64,000 nucleotides of DNA from Pseudomaricurvus albidus (lineage in GTDB: Bacteria > Pseudomonadota > Gammaproteobacteria > Pseudomonadales > Cellvibrionaceae): assembly GCF_018863235.1 (NCBI RefSeq), contig NZ_JAHKRS010000010.1:1-64000 (forward strand). The letters run 5' to 3'. Positions 43,502 through 52,296 of this stretch are shown piece by piece. The position numbers and the translations under genes are program-made. The notes under the pieces are model-generated. The model was not told the origin of the DNA. It did no database searches and saw only the letters and a list, made by a program, of their open reading frames with translations. The number at the start of each line of letters is the position of its first letter. Within the stretch, counting starts at the first letter, position 1.

Positions 43502-45952
43502 GTGCATTCATTTTTCCAAGGGATATCCTACCGCCTGGCTTCTGTAGGGGTCATATTAGCCTTTGCTCTGGGAATCCTGATGAGTTCTATCCAGTTATAT
43601 CTGGATTTTGTCTCACAAGAGAGCGAAGTTGATCAGCTGATTGACCGGGTTGTTGAAGTGGCTGGGCCACCGGCAACACGTGCTGTACATACCCTGGATG
43701 ATGATCTTGCTTCAGAAGTGGTCAATGGCATGCTGGCATATGACTTTATTTACGACGTGATGATCCTGGATGAGCTGGGTAATGTGTTGGCAGACGCGAC
43801 TAAGCCGCGAGTCAAACACCCTGTGGGCTGGTTAACAGAGAAAGTTATCGCCGATAGCAAAACCTATTCTGCCAAACTGCTCCTGCCCGGATATGAGCAG
43901 GAGACTTTCGGTTCCATTATCTTCAAAGTTGATTTGAATGCTGCCTTGAGTACCTTTTATCAGCGTTCCACTCTTGTCGTTCTGAGCGGGATGCTGCGTA
44001 ATATTCTGTTGGTTCTGCTGCTGTTTTTTGCCTTTTATTACCTTTTGGCCCGCCCACTGATCCAGATGTCCAGAGAGTTTCGATCAATACGGCTCGACAT
44101 GCCGGGGGCAAAACGTATTACTGTCCCGCATCCGGATAAAAACGATGAATTAACCCAGTTGGCGTTGTCCAGTAATCATATGCTCGATGCCATTGAGGAA
44201 ACTTTCGCCAAGCGTCTGGAAATAGAACAAGACCTTCGAGACAGTGAGGAGGCCATACGACAGATTATCAATGAGTTGCCAGCGATGGTGGGTGTCAGGC
44301 ATCTGGATGGCCGCCTCGAGTTTGCCAATGAAAATATGGCCAGTTTCTTTGGGCGGGATGTGGATACCATCAGCGGGCTGAATGTTCTTGATTCTCATCT
44401 GATAGTCGATGTTGAATCCCACGAGCTTGATGGACAAAGTGATCGGGGAAATGTGGTAGAAGGGGCGTTTGAAGGCTATTTCAAAGGAGCCAATGGCGAG
44501 CGAAGATACCTGCAGGGCAATGTGAAGCCCATTGTTCTTCATGGTGAAACCTTACTGTTGATGGTGATGAATGACATCAGTGAGCGTAAGGAAACGGAAG
44601 AAAAAATGGAGTACATGGCGTATCACGATGCACTCACCAACTTGCCTAACCGGATGCATTTGGTGGAACGTCTGGAAAATGAAATCCGCAGGGCCCGCCG
44701 CCATCATTATTATGGTGCAGTTCTGTTTATCGATCTGGATCACTTCAAAAATATCAATGATTCGCTGGGGCATCCAGTGGGGGATATTGTTCTCAAACAA
44801 GTGGCTCAGCGCCTGCAACATTCAGTGCGGGAAGAGGATTTGGTCGCTCGCCTGAGTGGTGATGAATTCGTAGTAGTGCTCACGGTTTTGGATCAGGAGC
44901 TGGACATGGCTGGCCTCAAGGCCGGTGAAGTGGCCGAAAAAATCCGTAAAAGTATTTCCGAGCCTTATCCCTACGATGACATCACTCTCCATGTGTCCTG
45001 CAGTATCGGCATTGTGGTGTATTCGGATAATGAAAGTTCTGTGCATGAACTTCTGCGTTTTGCCGATACTGCCATGTACCAGGTGAAGGCCAAGGGGCGT
45101 AATGCCATTGAGTTTTTCAATTTGGGTATGGCAGATAAAGTCAGTCATCAACTTAAACTTGAGAGTGAATTACACAAGGCGCTGAAAGAAAATCAGTTTG
45201 AACTGTATTTTCAGCCCAAGGTGGGTGTTACCAGCGGCCGAATCCTGGGCGGGGAAGCCTTGCTCCGCTGGAATCATCCAGAGCGGGGGATGATCTCACC
45301 TGGAGAATTCATTCCTGTGCTGGAAGCATCCGGTTTAATGATTGAAGTGGGGCAGTGGGTGATCGAGGAAGGTTGTCGAACGTTGAGCCACCTGGCTCGG
45401 GCCGGCCTTTGGGAACAGGGTATGCGCCTCAGTCTGAACATTAGCCCGCGGCAGTTTCGTGGGCAGAGTTTCGTAGAAAACATGGCCAGAACTTTGGAAG
45501 AAACACCGATTCCTCCTAAAAGTCTCGAACTTGAGTTAACCGAAGGGGTGGTGATTCAAAGTGTGGAAGAAACCATCACCATTATGACGGCGCTTTCGTC
45601 CATGGGTATCGATTTTTCTCTCGATGATTTCGGTACCGGCTATTCCTCGATCAGTTATCTCAAACGTTTGCCGGTGACTACACTGAAAATTGATTACAGT
45701 TTCGTCAGGGATATTGTAGAAGATCGCAACGACCGTGTTCTGGTGGAAACCATTGTTACCATGGGGCAATTGCTGGATCTATTGGTAGTCGCCGAAGGTG
45801 TAGAAAACGAACAGCAACTGGATATCCTGGCGGGATTTGGCTGTGATTGCTATCAGGGGTATTACTTCAGTCGTCCGGTTCCTCTGGAGGAGTTCAAGCA
45901 ATTGCTGCGGCGCGATCAGTCGACGGAGTTTGCGGGTCAGGGGGGCATCTAG
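43502..45952 (+). CDS. Membrane PAS-GGDEF-EAL protein (c-di-GMP turnover)
   Basis: 816 residues with a GTG start. An N-terminal helix (about 10-30), a periplasmic sensor (31-155), second helix (157-185), HAMP-like linker, PAS (about 250-360), GGDEF (about 370-535) with RLSGDEF near 451 and an upstream inhibitory-site REED (RxxD), then EAL (about 555-805) with EALLRWNHPERG and DDFGTGYSSISYLKRLP. SGDEF is an accepted active variant of GGDEF, and the EAL catalytic residues look intact, so it may both make and degrade c-di-GMP. It ends with a four-base convergent overlap (shared CTAG) with rsmE. It is near no obvious output gene, though the PilZ and flagellar genes in the window are plausible responders. 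Confidence 0.92.
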   Translation: MHSFFQGISYRLASVGVILAFALGILMSSIQLYLDFVSQESEVDQLIDRVVEVAGPPATRAVHTLDDDLASEVVNGMLAYDFIYDVMILDELGNVLADATKPRVKHPVGWLTEKVIADSKTYSAKLLLPGYEQETFGSIIFKVDLNAALSTFYQRSTLVVLSGMLRNILLVLLLFFAFYYLLARPLIQMSREFRSIRLDMPGAKRITVPHPDKNDELTQLALSSNHMLDAIEETFAKRLEIEQDLRDSEEAIRQIINELPAMVGVRHLDGRLEFANENMASFFGRDVDTISGLNVLDSHLIVDVESHELDGQSDRGNVVEGAFEGYFKGANGERRYLQGNVKPIVLHGETLLLMVMNDISERKETEEKMEYMAYHDALTNLPNRMHLVERLENEIRRARRHHYYGAVLFIDLDHFKNINDSLGHPVGDIVLKQVAQRLQHSVREEDLVARLSGDEFVVVLTVLDQELDMAGLKAGEVAEKIRKSISEPYPYDDITLHVSCSIGIVVYSDNESSVHELLRFADTAMYQVKAKGRNAIEFFNLGMADKVSHQLKLESELHKALKENQFELYFQPKVGVTSGRILGGEALLRWNHPERGMISPGEFIPVLEASGLMIEVGQWVIEEGCRTLSHLARAGLWEQGMRLSLNISPRQFRGQSFVENMARTLEETPIPPKSLELELTEGVVIQSVEETITIMTALSSMGIDFSLDDFGTGYSSISYLKRLPVTTLKIDYSFVRDIVEDRNDRVLVETIVTMGQLLDLLVVAEGVENEQQLDILAGFGCDCYQGYYFSRPVPLEEFKQLLRRDQSTEFAGQGGI

Positions 45953-46662
45953 ACAGGAAATAATCTCGCCAGCAATACCGGTACTGCGGTTTCAACCCGC
46001 AAAATCCGGGAACCTAAATGAATCGTTTGGCAGCCAGCCTGATTCAGTTTTTCAATCTCATAATCTATGAATCCGCCTTCAGGCCCAATAACCAGAAGCG
46101 TGTCCTCATCACTGGCTGCAGGGCAGGGAATAGCTTGTTTTGGATGAGCGACCAGTGCGCGCCTTCCCTCACAGAGCTGTGGCAGTTCATCTTCTACGAA
46201 CGGTTTGAAGCGCTTTATCAGACGTACGGTCGGTAAAACTGTGTCCACGCCCTGTTCCAGTCCGAGAATCAACTGCTCCCGAATGTTCTCCTCGTTGAGC
46301 CAGGGAGTCTGCCAGTAACTTTTCTCTACCCGGTAGCTATTGATCAGAATCAGTTCTTTAACACCCATGGTGGCAATAGTCTGAAAAATTCGTTTCAGCA
46401 TTTTAGGTCTGGGCAGGGCAATTATCAGGGTAAGCGGTAAACCTGCTGGAGGCTCTTTGTTCAGAGTAACTTCCAGGAGAATGTCTTTTGGGCAGATCTC
46501 GGTGACTTGTGCTTCTCCCTGCTGGTTGTTGATTAAACCCACGCGCACGCGATCACCGACTTCAACTTTGTGGACGTTGAGTAGATGGTCACGCCGTCTG
46601 TCAGCCAGCTTGACGGTGGTGGGGGTGATAAAGTCAGATTGGGAGAGCAGTAAAAGATTCAT
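45949..46662 (-). CDS. rsmE: 16S rRNA (uracil-1498-N3)-methyltransferase RsmE
   Basis: 237 residues, SPOUT/trefoil-knot enzyme methylating U1498 of 16S rRNA. The C-terminal knot block LLVIGPEGGFIDYEIEKL and LGSRILRVETAVPVLLARL is diagnostic. The N-terminal PUA-like part has DRRRDHLLNVHKVEVGDRV. Its stop overlaps the stop of the GGDEF-EAL gene by sharing CTAG. Confidence 0.95.
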   Translation of the reverse strand: MNLLLLSQSDFITPTTVKLADRRRDHLLNVHKVEVGDRVRVGLINNQQGEAQVTEICPKDILLEVTLNKEPPAGLPLTLIIALPRPKMLKRIFQTIATMGVKELILINSYRVEKSYWQTPWLNEENIREQLILGLEQGVDTVLPTVRLIKRFKPFVEDELPQLCEGRRALVAHPKQAIPCPAASDEDTLLVIGPEGGFIDYEIEKLNQAGCQTIHLGSRILRVETAVPVLLARLFPV

Positions 46663-46823
46663 TGGGCTTCATGGTGTTGAACAGGCAGCCATTATCCCGC
46701 AAGTGAGGAGTGAATGCACAGATATCAGTGTGTGGCGAAGAGGAGGTCGACCGGTTGAGAGATGGAGCGGAAATCGCTAGAATCCCTTTCTCTTTACGAT
46801 TGATGTCACGTCAGTCGGTCTTT

Positions 46824-46900
46824 CCGCCCTTAGCTCAGCTGGATAGAGCGTCCCCCTCCTAAGGGGAAGGCCAGTGGTTCGAATCCACTAGGGCGGGCCA
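46824..46900 (+). tRNA. tRNA-Arg(CCU)
   Basis: 77 bases including an encoded CCA. The acceptor stem CCGCCCT/AGGGCGG pairs perfectly over 7 bases with discriminator G. The D arm is GCTC...GAGC, the anticodon stem TCCCC/GGGGA with loop CTCCTAA giving anticodon CCT (46858-46860), the variable loop has 5 bases and the T arm is AGTGG-TTCGAAT-CCACT. It reads AGG codons. No integrase or duplicated 3' end is seen downstream, so it is not used here as an attachment site. Confidence 0.96.
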
Positions 46901-46985
46901 TTTAGCCTGCCATTCTCAAGTCGCTTTAGGTGAGGGCTTTTACACAGCGTTCTCTTGATCTAAAAGCCGCCACCCTGTTTTACGG

Positions 46986-47504
46986 TTAAGCCTTCACCAC
47001 GGTATGGCTGTTGCTGTGTGTCTGGGTAGAGCCCTTGGCAGTATAGAGATTGGCTGGTTCTATCATTTGACCTCGCATTAAACCCATCAGTTTTTGCAGG
47101 GTTTTCTGGCCTCGGGCGATCATTTTGCCATTGAGGTCGTTATGTTGCTTACACTCATTGATCAAGGCCTGAAGCTCGTTCCAAAGAGGTGGCAGTTGAA
47201 CCGGATCAAGTTCGTTTAACAGGCGATTCCAGCAGACTTCATTGGACATACCGGTGCGCTGTACCAAAAAATTGACCCAGGCACTGCGTTGTCTGGTGCT
47301 TTGTTCCAGTTTGGCCATGAGCACCTGTTTTTCGCCGACCAAAGTCCCGAGACGTGTGTGATCTCGTTGTTGGAGAATCTGATGTTCTTCTTTCAGGAGG
47401 ACGAGAAGGGAGCCAGCAGTCTGAATGTCCTGACTGAGGAGTTGCTGTACCGCAGGTGCCGATACATTGGCGGAAGCGGTGTTTGACGGTGTTGTAACGG
47501 ACAT
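46986..47504 (-). CDS. flgN: Flagellar export chaperone FlgN
   Basis: 172 residues, mostly helical. FlgN binds the hook-filament junction proteins FlgK and FlgL before export. A coiled-coil core (about 22-145: LLSQDIQTAGSLLVLLKEE, then TLVGEKQVLMAKLEQSTRQR) and an N-terminal Ser/Thr/Ala-rich head match the family. GGAAGG lies six bases before ATG 47504. It is last in the leftward flgA-flgM-flgN group, as in Pseudomonas. Confidence 0.85.
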   Translation of the reverse strand: MSVTTPSNTASANVSAPAVQQLLSQDIQTAGSLLVLLKEEHQILQQRDHTRLGTLVGEKQVLMAKLEQSTRQRSAWVNFLVQRTGMSNEVCWNRLLNELDPVQLPPLWNELQALINECKQHNDLNGKMIARGQKTLQKLMGLMRGQMIEPANLYTAKGSTQTHSNSHTVVKA

Positions 47505-47676
47505 GGCTACCTTCCACTTAATCAGAATTGGAAATGGTCAAAATTGCATAACGAGTCTTAAAGAATCAAGCACGCACAGCCGGGAATTGCAGCGTGGAAT
47601 TCGGTGTTGTTCGTCATGCGGTCGTCTTTGGGGCTTGTTGACAAGCCTTTTCAGTGAGACTTTAGATCACGCAGTT

Positions 47677-47982
47677 TTAAAACAGTCGATCCTGAGCCAA
47701 CATGCGTTCAGCAATGCGCTCTGGATTGATTTCATAGGTGCCTTCGGCAAGGGCCTGTTTGATTTCGGCCACTCGCTGGGTGTCTACGTCCGGCGTCGCG
47801 TGAATTTTACTTTCCAGCTGGTTCAGGCTTTGAGCTTGTGAGCTGAGCGAGACTTCTGGCTTTTGTACGCTTTGAGAGGGTGTTTCGGCAGTATTGCTTT
47901 TGTTGCCGGTACCCGCATCTATCCGTCCTTTGGCGCTGTTGCCTGAAGAAAGGATGTTGGTGTTATTTGAATCAATAACCAT
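47677..47982 (-). CDS. flgM: Anti-sigma28 factor FlgM
   Basis: 101 residues from ATG 47982; an in-frame ATG five codons upstream has no ribosome site. It holds sigma28 (FliA) inactive until exported through the completed hook. The C-terminal sigma-binding region VAEIKQALAEGTYEINPERIAERMLAQD (about 72-99) is the hallmark; the N-terminal half is disordered and Ser/Asn-rich. A clear sigma28 promoter lies just upstream. Confidence 0.92.
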   Translation of the reverse strand: MVIDSNNTNILSSGNSAKGRIDAGTGNKSNTAETPSQSVQKPEVSLSSQAQSLNQLESKIHATPDVDTQRVAEIKQALAEGTYEINPERIAERMLAQDRLF

Positions 47983-48052
47983 TGCTGCAATTCCCATTGT
48001 GTTGTGGTGCTGTCATCTTTGGGTTTTTTGACCAAAGCTGTCCTTGCTGAGG

Positions 48053-48079
48053 GTTTCGGCCGTTGCCGGGATAACTTTA
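48053..48079 (-). promoter_or_regulatory. Sigma28 (FliA) promoter of flgM
   Basis: On the minus strand TAAAGTTA (48079-48072), an 11-base spacer, then GCCGAAAC (48060-48053). This matches TAAAGTTT-N11-GCCGATAA well and lies 70 bases before the flgM start, giving FliA control of its own anti-sigma factor. Confidence 0.82.
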
Positions 48080-48248
48080 GTCAAAACCTTATCTTTTTTA
48101 CTTCTTTTTTTTAAAACCCGTGCATAAGGGTCAAAAAATTGAACTTTTGTGCTCTGCGTCTCATTTCAATCCCGCTTTTACGGGGTTTTGGCTCTTTCTG
48201 TGGAGGGTTAAGAGTAATTACCCTCAAGTTTGGTTATAAGAGCTGTTG

Positions 48249-48956
48249 TCACATAATGACCTGAACCTGGCCTTTGGCGGTCACCCGGGCTTTAATGATG
48301 CGCTCACTCTTCAGGTTCTGGACGCGTATCTGCTGTCCTACCTTGCCATCATTCATTGCGATACCCGAGGTAGACACAGCAATTCCGCCACTGACCGCTG
48401 TGACATTTACGGTGTCACCTCTTTGAATAACCTCTGGTGCCGTGACACTGGAGGTTCTGATGCTGTCACCCAGATTAATAGGGCGCTTGGCAACCTTGCC
48501 GCTGATTCTGGCCGGGTCGGATATAGTTCCGTTACCCAGACTGCTGACACTGCGCAGCTCCAGAGAGACATCATCCTCTGACAGACTTTCTCCACGACCT
48601 ATATTGCGCGTGGCTACCAGAATGTGACGAAGGCGATCGACCTGGGCCGTCAGGTAGAACGACCAGGTCGAAGATCCGGGGCATTGAACCCTGAGTGTCA
48701 CATTGCTGGCGCTCAGTTGTCTGCCATGCAGGTCATATGTCAAAGGTTTGTCACAGGCCTTCAGTCTTAACCGAGTGTCAATCGAACTCACATCAACGCT
48801 GATCTGGTCATGTGGAAAACCATCCTGTAATACCTGAGTCAGGTATTGCTTCGCCGCTGCCGGAATGTCAGACATTTCTTGCCATTGACTGGCCTGAGAC
48901 GCCGTAGCAAAGGCTATGCAAAGGCTTAAGGCGAATTGTAGACCTCCAAATTTCAT
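48249..48956 (-). CDS. flgA: Flagellar P-ring assembly chaperone FlgA
   Basis: 235 residues with a signal peptide (LQFALSLCIAFATASQA, cleavage near residue 22). A periplasmic protein that assists FlgI ring assembly. It has an SAF-like domain (about 118-175, VATRNIGRGESLSEDDVSLELR) and the C-terminal block VIQRGDTVNVTAVSGGIAVSTSGIAMNDGKVGQQIRVQN, diagnostic for FlgA. It heads the leftward group, with flgM about 270 bases downstream under its own promoter. Confidence 0.93.
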   Translation of the reverse strand: MKFGGLQFALSLCIAFATASQASQWQEMSDIPAAAKQYLTQVLQDGFPHDQISVDVSSIDTRLRLKACDKPLTYDLHGRQLSASNVTLRVQCPGSSTWSFYLTAQVDRLRHILVATRNIGRGESLSEDDVSLELRSVSSLGNGTISDPARISGKVAKRPINLGDSIRTSSVTAPEVIQRGDTVNVTAVSGGIAVSTSGIAMNDGKVGQQIRVQNLKSERIIKARVTAKGQVQVIM

Positions 48957-48997
48957 GGCTTTCTCTTGTTAATTTCGTCGTGATGGCTGAGCTCTGT

Positions 48998-49024
48998 TAA
49001 AGGCTTTACCGCGCCTGCCGCTAT
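48998..49024 (+). promoter_or_regulatory. Candidate sigma28 promoter of cheV
   Basis: TAAAGGCT (48998-49005), an 11-base spacer and GCCGCTAT (49017-49024) match the FliA consensus with the right spacing. The start of cheV is 140 bases downstream, a rather long leader. Confidence 0.6.
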
Positions 49025-49164
49025 AGCTATTGATCAAGCTGCAGTCAGTCCCGGACCAAAGGGACGACGGATTTGCCGTGATGCTGATAACAGACTTAGC
49101 AAGCACCGTGCCGATTTTTAGCAGCATTACCGAAACCGTTACAAACAGGCTTTGAGGAGACGTC

Positions 49165-50130
49165 ATGGCTGGAGTTATGGATAGCGTGAACCAACGTACA
49201 CAGCTGGTGGGACAAAACCGGCTTGAGTTGTTGCTTTTCCGTCTCGGCGGACAGCAGCTGTACGGTATTAATGTATTTAAAGTGAAGGAGGTTCTGCAGT
49301 GTCCCTCCCTGAATGCGATCCCGCAGCGTAACCGCGTGGTTCGCGGGGTCGCTCATATTCGTGGCAATACGGTTTCCATTATTGATATGAATCTTTCCAT
49401 TGGGCGCAAGCCGCTGGATGATATTGAAAACTGCTTTGTGATTATCACGGAATACAATCGGTCTACTCAGGGGTTCCTGGTCCGTGGTGTTGAACGTATC
49501 GTCAATATGCACTGGGAAGAGATTCATCCGCCACCAACAGGCGCCGGCAAGGATAACTATCTGACAGCAGTGACAGAGGTTGACGGGCAATTGGTGGAGA
49601 TCATCGATGTCGAAAAGATTCTGGCTGAGGTCTCGCCGATCAGTGAGGAGGTCAGTCCTGGCATTATTGAAGATGGCATTGCCGAGCGTATTGTGCAGAA
49701 ACATGTACTGATTGTGGATGACTCCGCTATTGCCCGTAAGCAGGTACAGCGAGTGGTGGAGTCCATGGGGATCAAGACAACCCTGAAAAAGGATGGCCGC
49801 GAAGCCATTCAATATCTCAACAGCATGCTGGAAGAGGGATTGGATCCCAATAGCGAATTGATCATGGTCATTTCAGACATAGAAATGCCGGAAATGGATG
49901 GTTACACCTTTACTGCCGAAGTGCGCAGTAATCCGGCGCTCAAGGATTTGACCGTGGTTTTGCATACATCGCTCAGCGGCGTATTCAACGAATCCATGGT
50001 GAAAAAAGTGGGTGCGGATGACTTTATGGCCAAATTTAACCCGGATGAACTGGCTCGTCGGGTTAATGATCGGGTGCTGCAAATCAGCGGCGAAAGTTTA
50101 CTGGAAGAACCGCTGGAAGCGGTGGGCTAG
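49165..50130 (+). CDS. cheV: Chemotaxis protein CheV (CheW-receiver fusion)
   Basis: 321 residues. An N-terminal CheW domain (about 20-165, LELLLFRLGGQQLYGINVFKVKEVL) couples receptors to CheA. A receiver (about 180-315, VLIVDDSAIARKQ with Asp pair and phospho-Asp in VISDIEMPEMDGYTF) modulates that coupling. TTTGAGGAGAC precedes the ATG. It is followed by cheR, the Pseudomonas order. Confidence 0.94.
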   Translation: MAGVMDSVNQRTQLVGQNRLELLLFRLGGQQLYGINVFKVKEVLQCPSLNAIPQRNRVVRGVAHIRGNTVSIIDMNLSIGRKPLDDIENCFVIITEYNRSTQGFLVRGVERIVNMHWEEIHPPPTGAGKDNYLTAVTEVDGQLVEIIDVEKILAEVSPISEEVSPGIIEDGIAERIVQKHVLIVDDSAIARKQVQRVVESMGIKTTLKKDGREAIQYLNSMLEEGLDPNSELIMVISDIEMPEMDGYTFTAEVRSNPALKDLTVVLHTSLSGVFNESMVKKVGADDFMAKFNPDELARRVNDRVLQISGESLLEEPLEAVG

Positions 50131-50165
50131 ACTTAGACCTGCTTCACTATCTTGACTGTACTTTA

Positions 50166-50182
50166 TTTGCCCTTCGGGCAAA
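50166..50182. other. 7-bp hairpin between cheV and cheR
   Basis: TTTGCCC (50166-50172) and GGGCAAA (50176-50182) pair around TTC. There is no T run, so it more likely stabilises or punctuates the cheV mRNA than terminates it. Confidence 0.45.
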
Positions 50183-50226
50183 AATAGAAGGCTGACAAAC
50201 TCTTGGACTTTAGGGCGACAATACGC

Positions 50227-51099
50227 ATGACTGACAGTGGTTTTACGGCACCCCAGCCACGCCTGGTGAGCCCCACTATGGATTCCGGTGAGTTTGAAAG
50301 TTTTCGGCAATTTTTGCAGGACGCTTGCGGTATTCATCTGGCGGAAAACAAGCAGTACCTGGTGACCACCCGCATTCGCAAAATTCTGCAGGATAATAAG
50401 CTCGAAAGTCTGAGTGCTCTGGTGGATCAGCTACGTCGAAGCCGCCACTCCAAGCTTCGTGAGCAGGTAGTGGATGCCATGACGACTAATGAAACCTTTT
50501 GGTTTCGTGATGTGCATCCCTACGACTATCTGCAGTCGACATTGTTGGCCGAAATACAGCAAAAGCCAGAGTCGGGGCCGATTCGTATCTGGTCCGCTGC
50601 CTGTTCGTCGGGGCAGGAGCCTTATTCAATCAGTATGACCGTAGAGGAAAGTCGTCGACTGAATCGTCTGTCTTCGGCTCGCCCGGTTGAAATTGTTGCT
50701 ACTGATTTGTCTGCCAGTATGCTGCAGCAGGCTCAGGCTGCAGAATACGATAAAATGTCTGTCCTGCGTGGTCTGTCTTCGGAGCGGCGGGAGATGTTTT
50801 TTGACCAGCTGTCGGATGAAGTATGGCGGGTTAAGCCCTTTGTTCGCAGTCGTGTGCAGTTCAGGTCACTGAATTTGCTGGATTCTTATGGTGGCCTTGG
50901 TCGTTTCGATGTCATCTTTTGCCGTAATGTTTTGATCTATTTCACCGGTGAGCTCAAGCAGAATATCCTTCAGCGTTTGCATGCCTCCCTCAAACCCAAC
51001 GGGGTGTTGGTGCTCGGATCTTCTGAGGGGCTTGGGGGGGCTTCAGATCTGTTTGAAATGGTTCACTGCAAGCCGGGAATCATGTATCGGGCCCGTTGA
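50227..51099 (+). CDS. cheR: Chemotaxis protein methyltransferase CheR
   Basis: 290 residues from ATG 50227; an in-frame TTG 24 bases upstream is less likely. Methylates glutamates of chemoreceptors using S-adenosylmethionine. N-terminal helical domain (about 20-90, FESFRQFLQDACGIHL), then ATD-type Rossmann domain with TTNETFWFRD, RIWSAACSSGQEPYSI, EIVATDLSASML and FDVIFCRNVLIYF, all family hallmarks. Confidence 0.95.
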   Translation: MTDSGFTAPQPRLVSPTMDSGEFESFRQFLQDACGIHLAENKQYLVTTRIRKILQDNKLESLSALVDQLRRSRHSKLREQVVDAMTTNETFWFRDVHPYDYLQSTLLAEIQQKPESGPIRIWSAACSSGQEPYSISMTVEESRRLNRLSSARPVEIVATDLSASMLQQAQAAEYDKMSVLRGLSSERREMFFDQLSDEVWRVKPFVRSRVQFRSLNLLDSYGGLGRFDVIFCRNVLIYFTGELKQNILQRLHASLKPNGVLVLGSSEGLGGASDLFEMVHCKPGIMYRAR

Positions 51100-51315
51100 G
51101 TTCAGATTGGACCCTGCTTCGCTTCTATTTCCTCGTTGCCATCCGTTTGTGGAATATCCCTTCTTTTTTGCCTGTCATAGCCTTTGCCGTTTTGCGGTAA
51201 AGGTTTGCCGCTTTGGTTTCTCGATTCTGTTGTTAGACCATTTTATGCGGTCTTATTGAATGGGAATCGTCCTGTAGCCCCCTGTTTTAAAGGGGGGTGT
51301 CTGATATTTTAAATT
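51100..51315. other. Intergenic region upstream of the flgB promoter, with two hairpins
   Basis: CCTTTGCCG/CGGTAAAGG (51181-51203, one G-T pair) probably ends the cheVR transcript. CCCCCT/AGGGGG (51278-51296) lies 20 bases before the sigma54 site. TTGCCG boxes at 51184-51189 and 51205-51210 may be activator sites. No coding region. Confidence 0.5.
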
Positions 51316-51330
51316 TGGCACAGCTATTGC
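51316..51330 (+). promoter_or_regulatory. flgBp: Sigma54 promoter of flgBCDE
   Basis: TGGCAC-N5-TTGC with GG (51317-51318) and GC (51329-51330) separated by exactly 10 bases. The predicted start is near 51342, 66 bases before flgB. The stretch GGCACAGCtATTGCTAT is nearly identical to that before fliC. Confidence 0.88.
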
Positions 51331-51355
51331 TATCTACTGTGAAGAGAACTGTTGA

Positions 51356-51372
51356 TTGCCGGTTTGAGGCAA
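51356..51372. promoter_or_regulatory. Inverted TTGCCG/AGGCAA element downstream of the flgB promoter
   Basis: TTGCCG (51356-51361) and AGGCAA (51367-51372) lie about 15-30 bases past the predicted transcription start. Enhancer sites just downstream of sigma54 flagellar promoters are known for FlrC of Vibrio; similarity of the motif to those sites is from memory. Confidence 0.5.
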
Positions 51373-51407
51373 AGATCAGCAGGGTATTCAAAGAGTTGAG
51401 GTGACAA

Positions 51408-51812
51408 ATGGCTATTGGTTTTGATCAGGCGTTAGGGATTCATGATGATGCATTGCGTTTTCGCAGTCAGAGATCATCCATTCTCGCGAACAATCTCGCC
51501 AACCTGGATACCCCCAACTACAAGGCTCGGGATATCGACTTCAAGTCGGCTCTGGCCAAGGCTGCATCGGGTTCTTCAGCATCACTGGAAATGGCTGCTA
51601 CAAATTCAGGGCATCAGCACGGTGTGAGCATGTCATTGGGTGATGGCGGGGCTCAATATCGAATCCCGACTCAGCCCAGCATTGATGGTAATACCGTTGA
51701 AGAGCATGTTGAGCATGCCAAGTACATGGAAAACTCTCTGGATTTTCAGGCGACGTTTACCTTTTTGAACAGCAAATTTAAAGGCTTAACCACAGCCATC
51801 CGCGGCGACTAA
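51408..51812 (+). CDS. flgB: Flagellar proximal rod protein FlgB
   Basis: 134 residues. The N-terminal rod motif SSILANNLANLDTPNYKARDIDF and C-terminal helix VEEHVEHAKYMENSLDFQATFTFLNSKF are diagnostic. First gene of a rod-hook operon; flgC follows after 29 bases. Confidence 0.96.
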   Translation: MAIGFDQALGIHDDALRFRSQRSSILANNLANLDTPNYKARDIDFKSALAKAASGSSASLEMAATNSGHQHGVSMSLGDGGAQYRIPTQPSIDGNTVEEHVEHAKYMENSLDFQATFTFLNSKFKGLTTAIRGD

Positions 51813-51841
51813 TTACAGCGGTAATCAGAGGAGAATTCATC

Positions 51842-52276
51842 ATGGCGTTAGGCAACGTATTTGATATCGCGGGTTCAGGAATGACGGCGCAGAGCGTCCG
51901 GTTGAACACTACCGCCAGTAACCTTGCGAATGCGCAGTCGGCCAGCTCCAGCAGTGATCAGGTGTATCGCAGTCGCCAACCGGTTTTCAGTGCAATTTAC
52001 CGTGATGCAGCGGGCGATGTGACTGACAAGACCAACCCTCAGTCACAGGCGGGTGTACAGGTGATGGGAATTGTTGAGAGCGATGCGCCTCTGCAACGTC
52101 GTTACGAACCCAATCATCCTGAGGCTGATCAGGAGGGCTATGTGTTTTACCCCAATGTGAATGTGGTTGAAGAAATGACCAATATGATTTCGGCATCGCG
52201 TTCGTTTCAGGCGAATGTTGAGGTGATGAATTCTGCCAAGCAAATGGTTCAGCGTGTACTGACTCTGGGTCAGTAA
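51842..52276 (+). CDS. flgC: Flagellar proximal rod protein FlgC
   Basis: 144 residues. N-terminal FDIAGSGMTAQSVRLNTTASNLANAQS and the ending VVEEMTNMISASRSFQANVEVMNSAKQM are typical of FlgC. AGAGGAG precedes the ATG. Second gene of the flgBCDE operon. Confidence 0.96.
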   Translation: MALGNVFDIAGSGMTAQSVRLNTTASNLANAQSASSSSDQVYRSRQPVFSAIYRDAAGDVTDKTNPQSQAGVQVMGIVESDAPLQRRYEPNHPEADQEGYVFYPNVNVVEEMTNMISASRSFQANVEVMNSAKQMVQRVLTLGQ

Positions 52277-52296
52277 GGCGATAGAGGGCGAGTGAA

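Noticed and set aside
46824-46985. tRNA-Arg as a possible integration site
   Set aside because: No integrase, no duplicated tRNA 3' end, and the flanking genes are ordinary core and flagellar genes.
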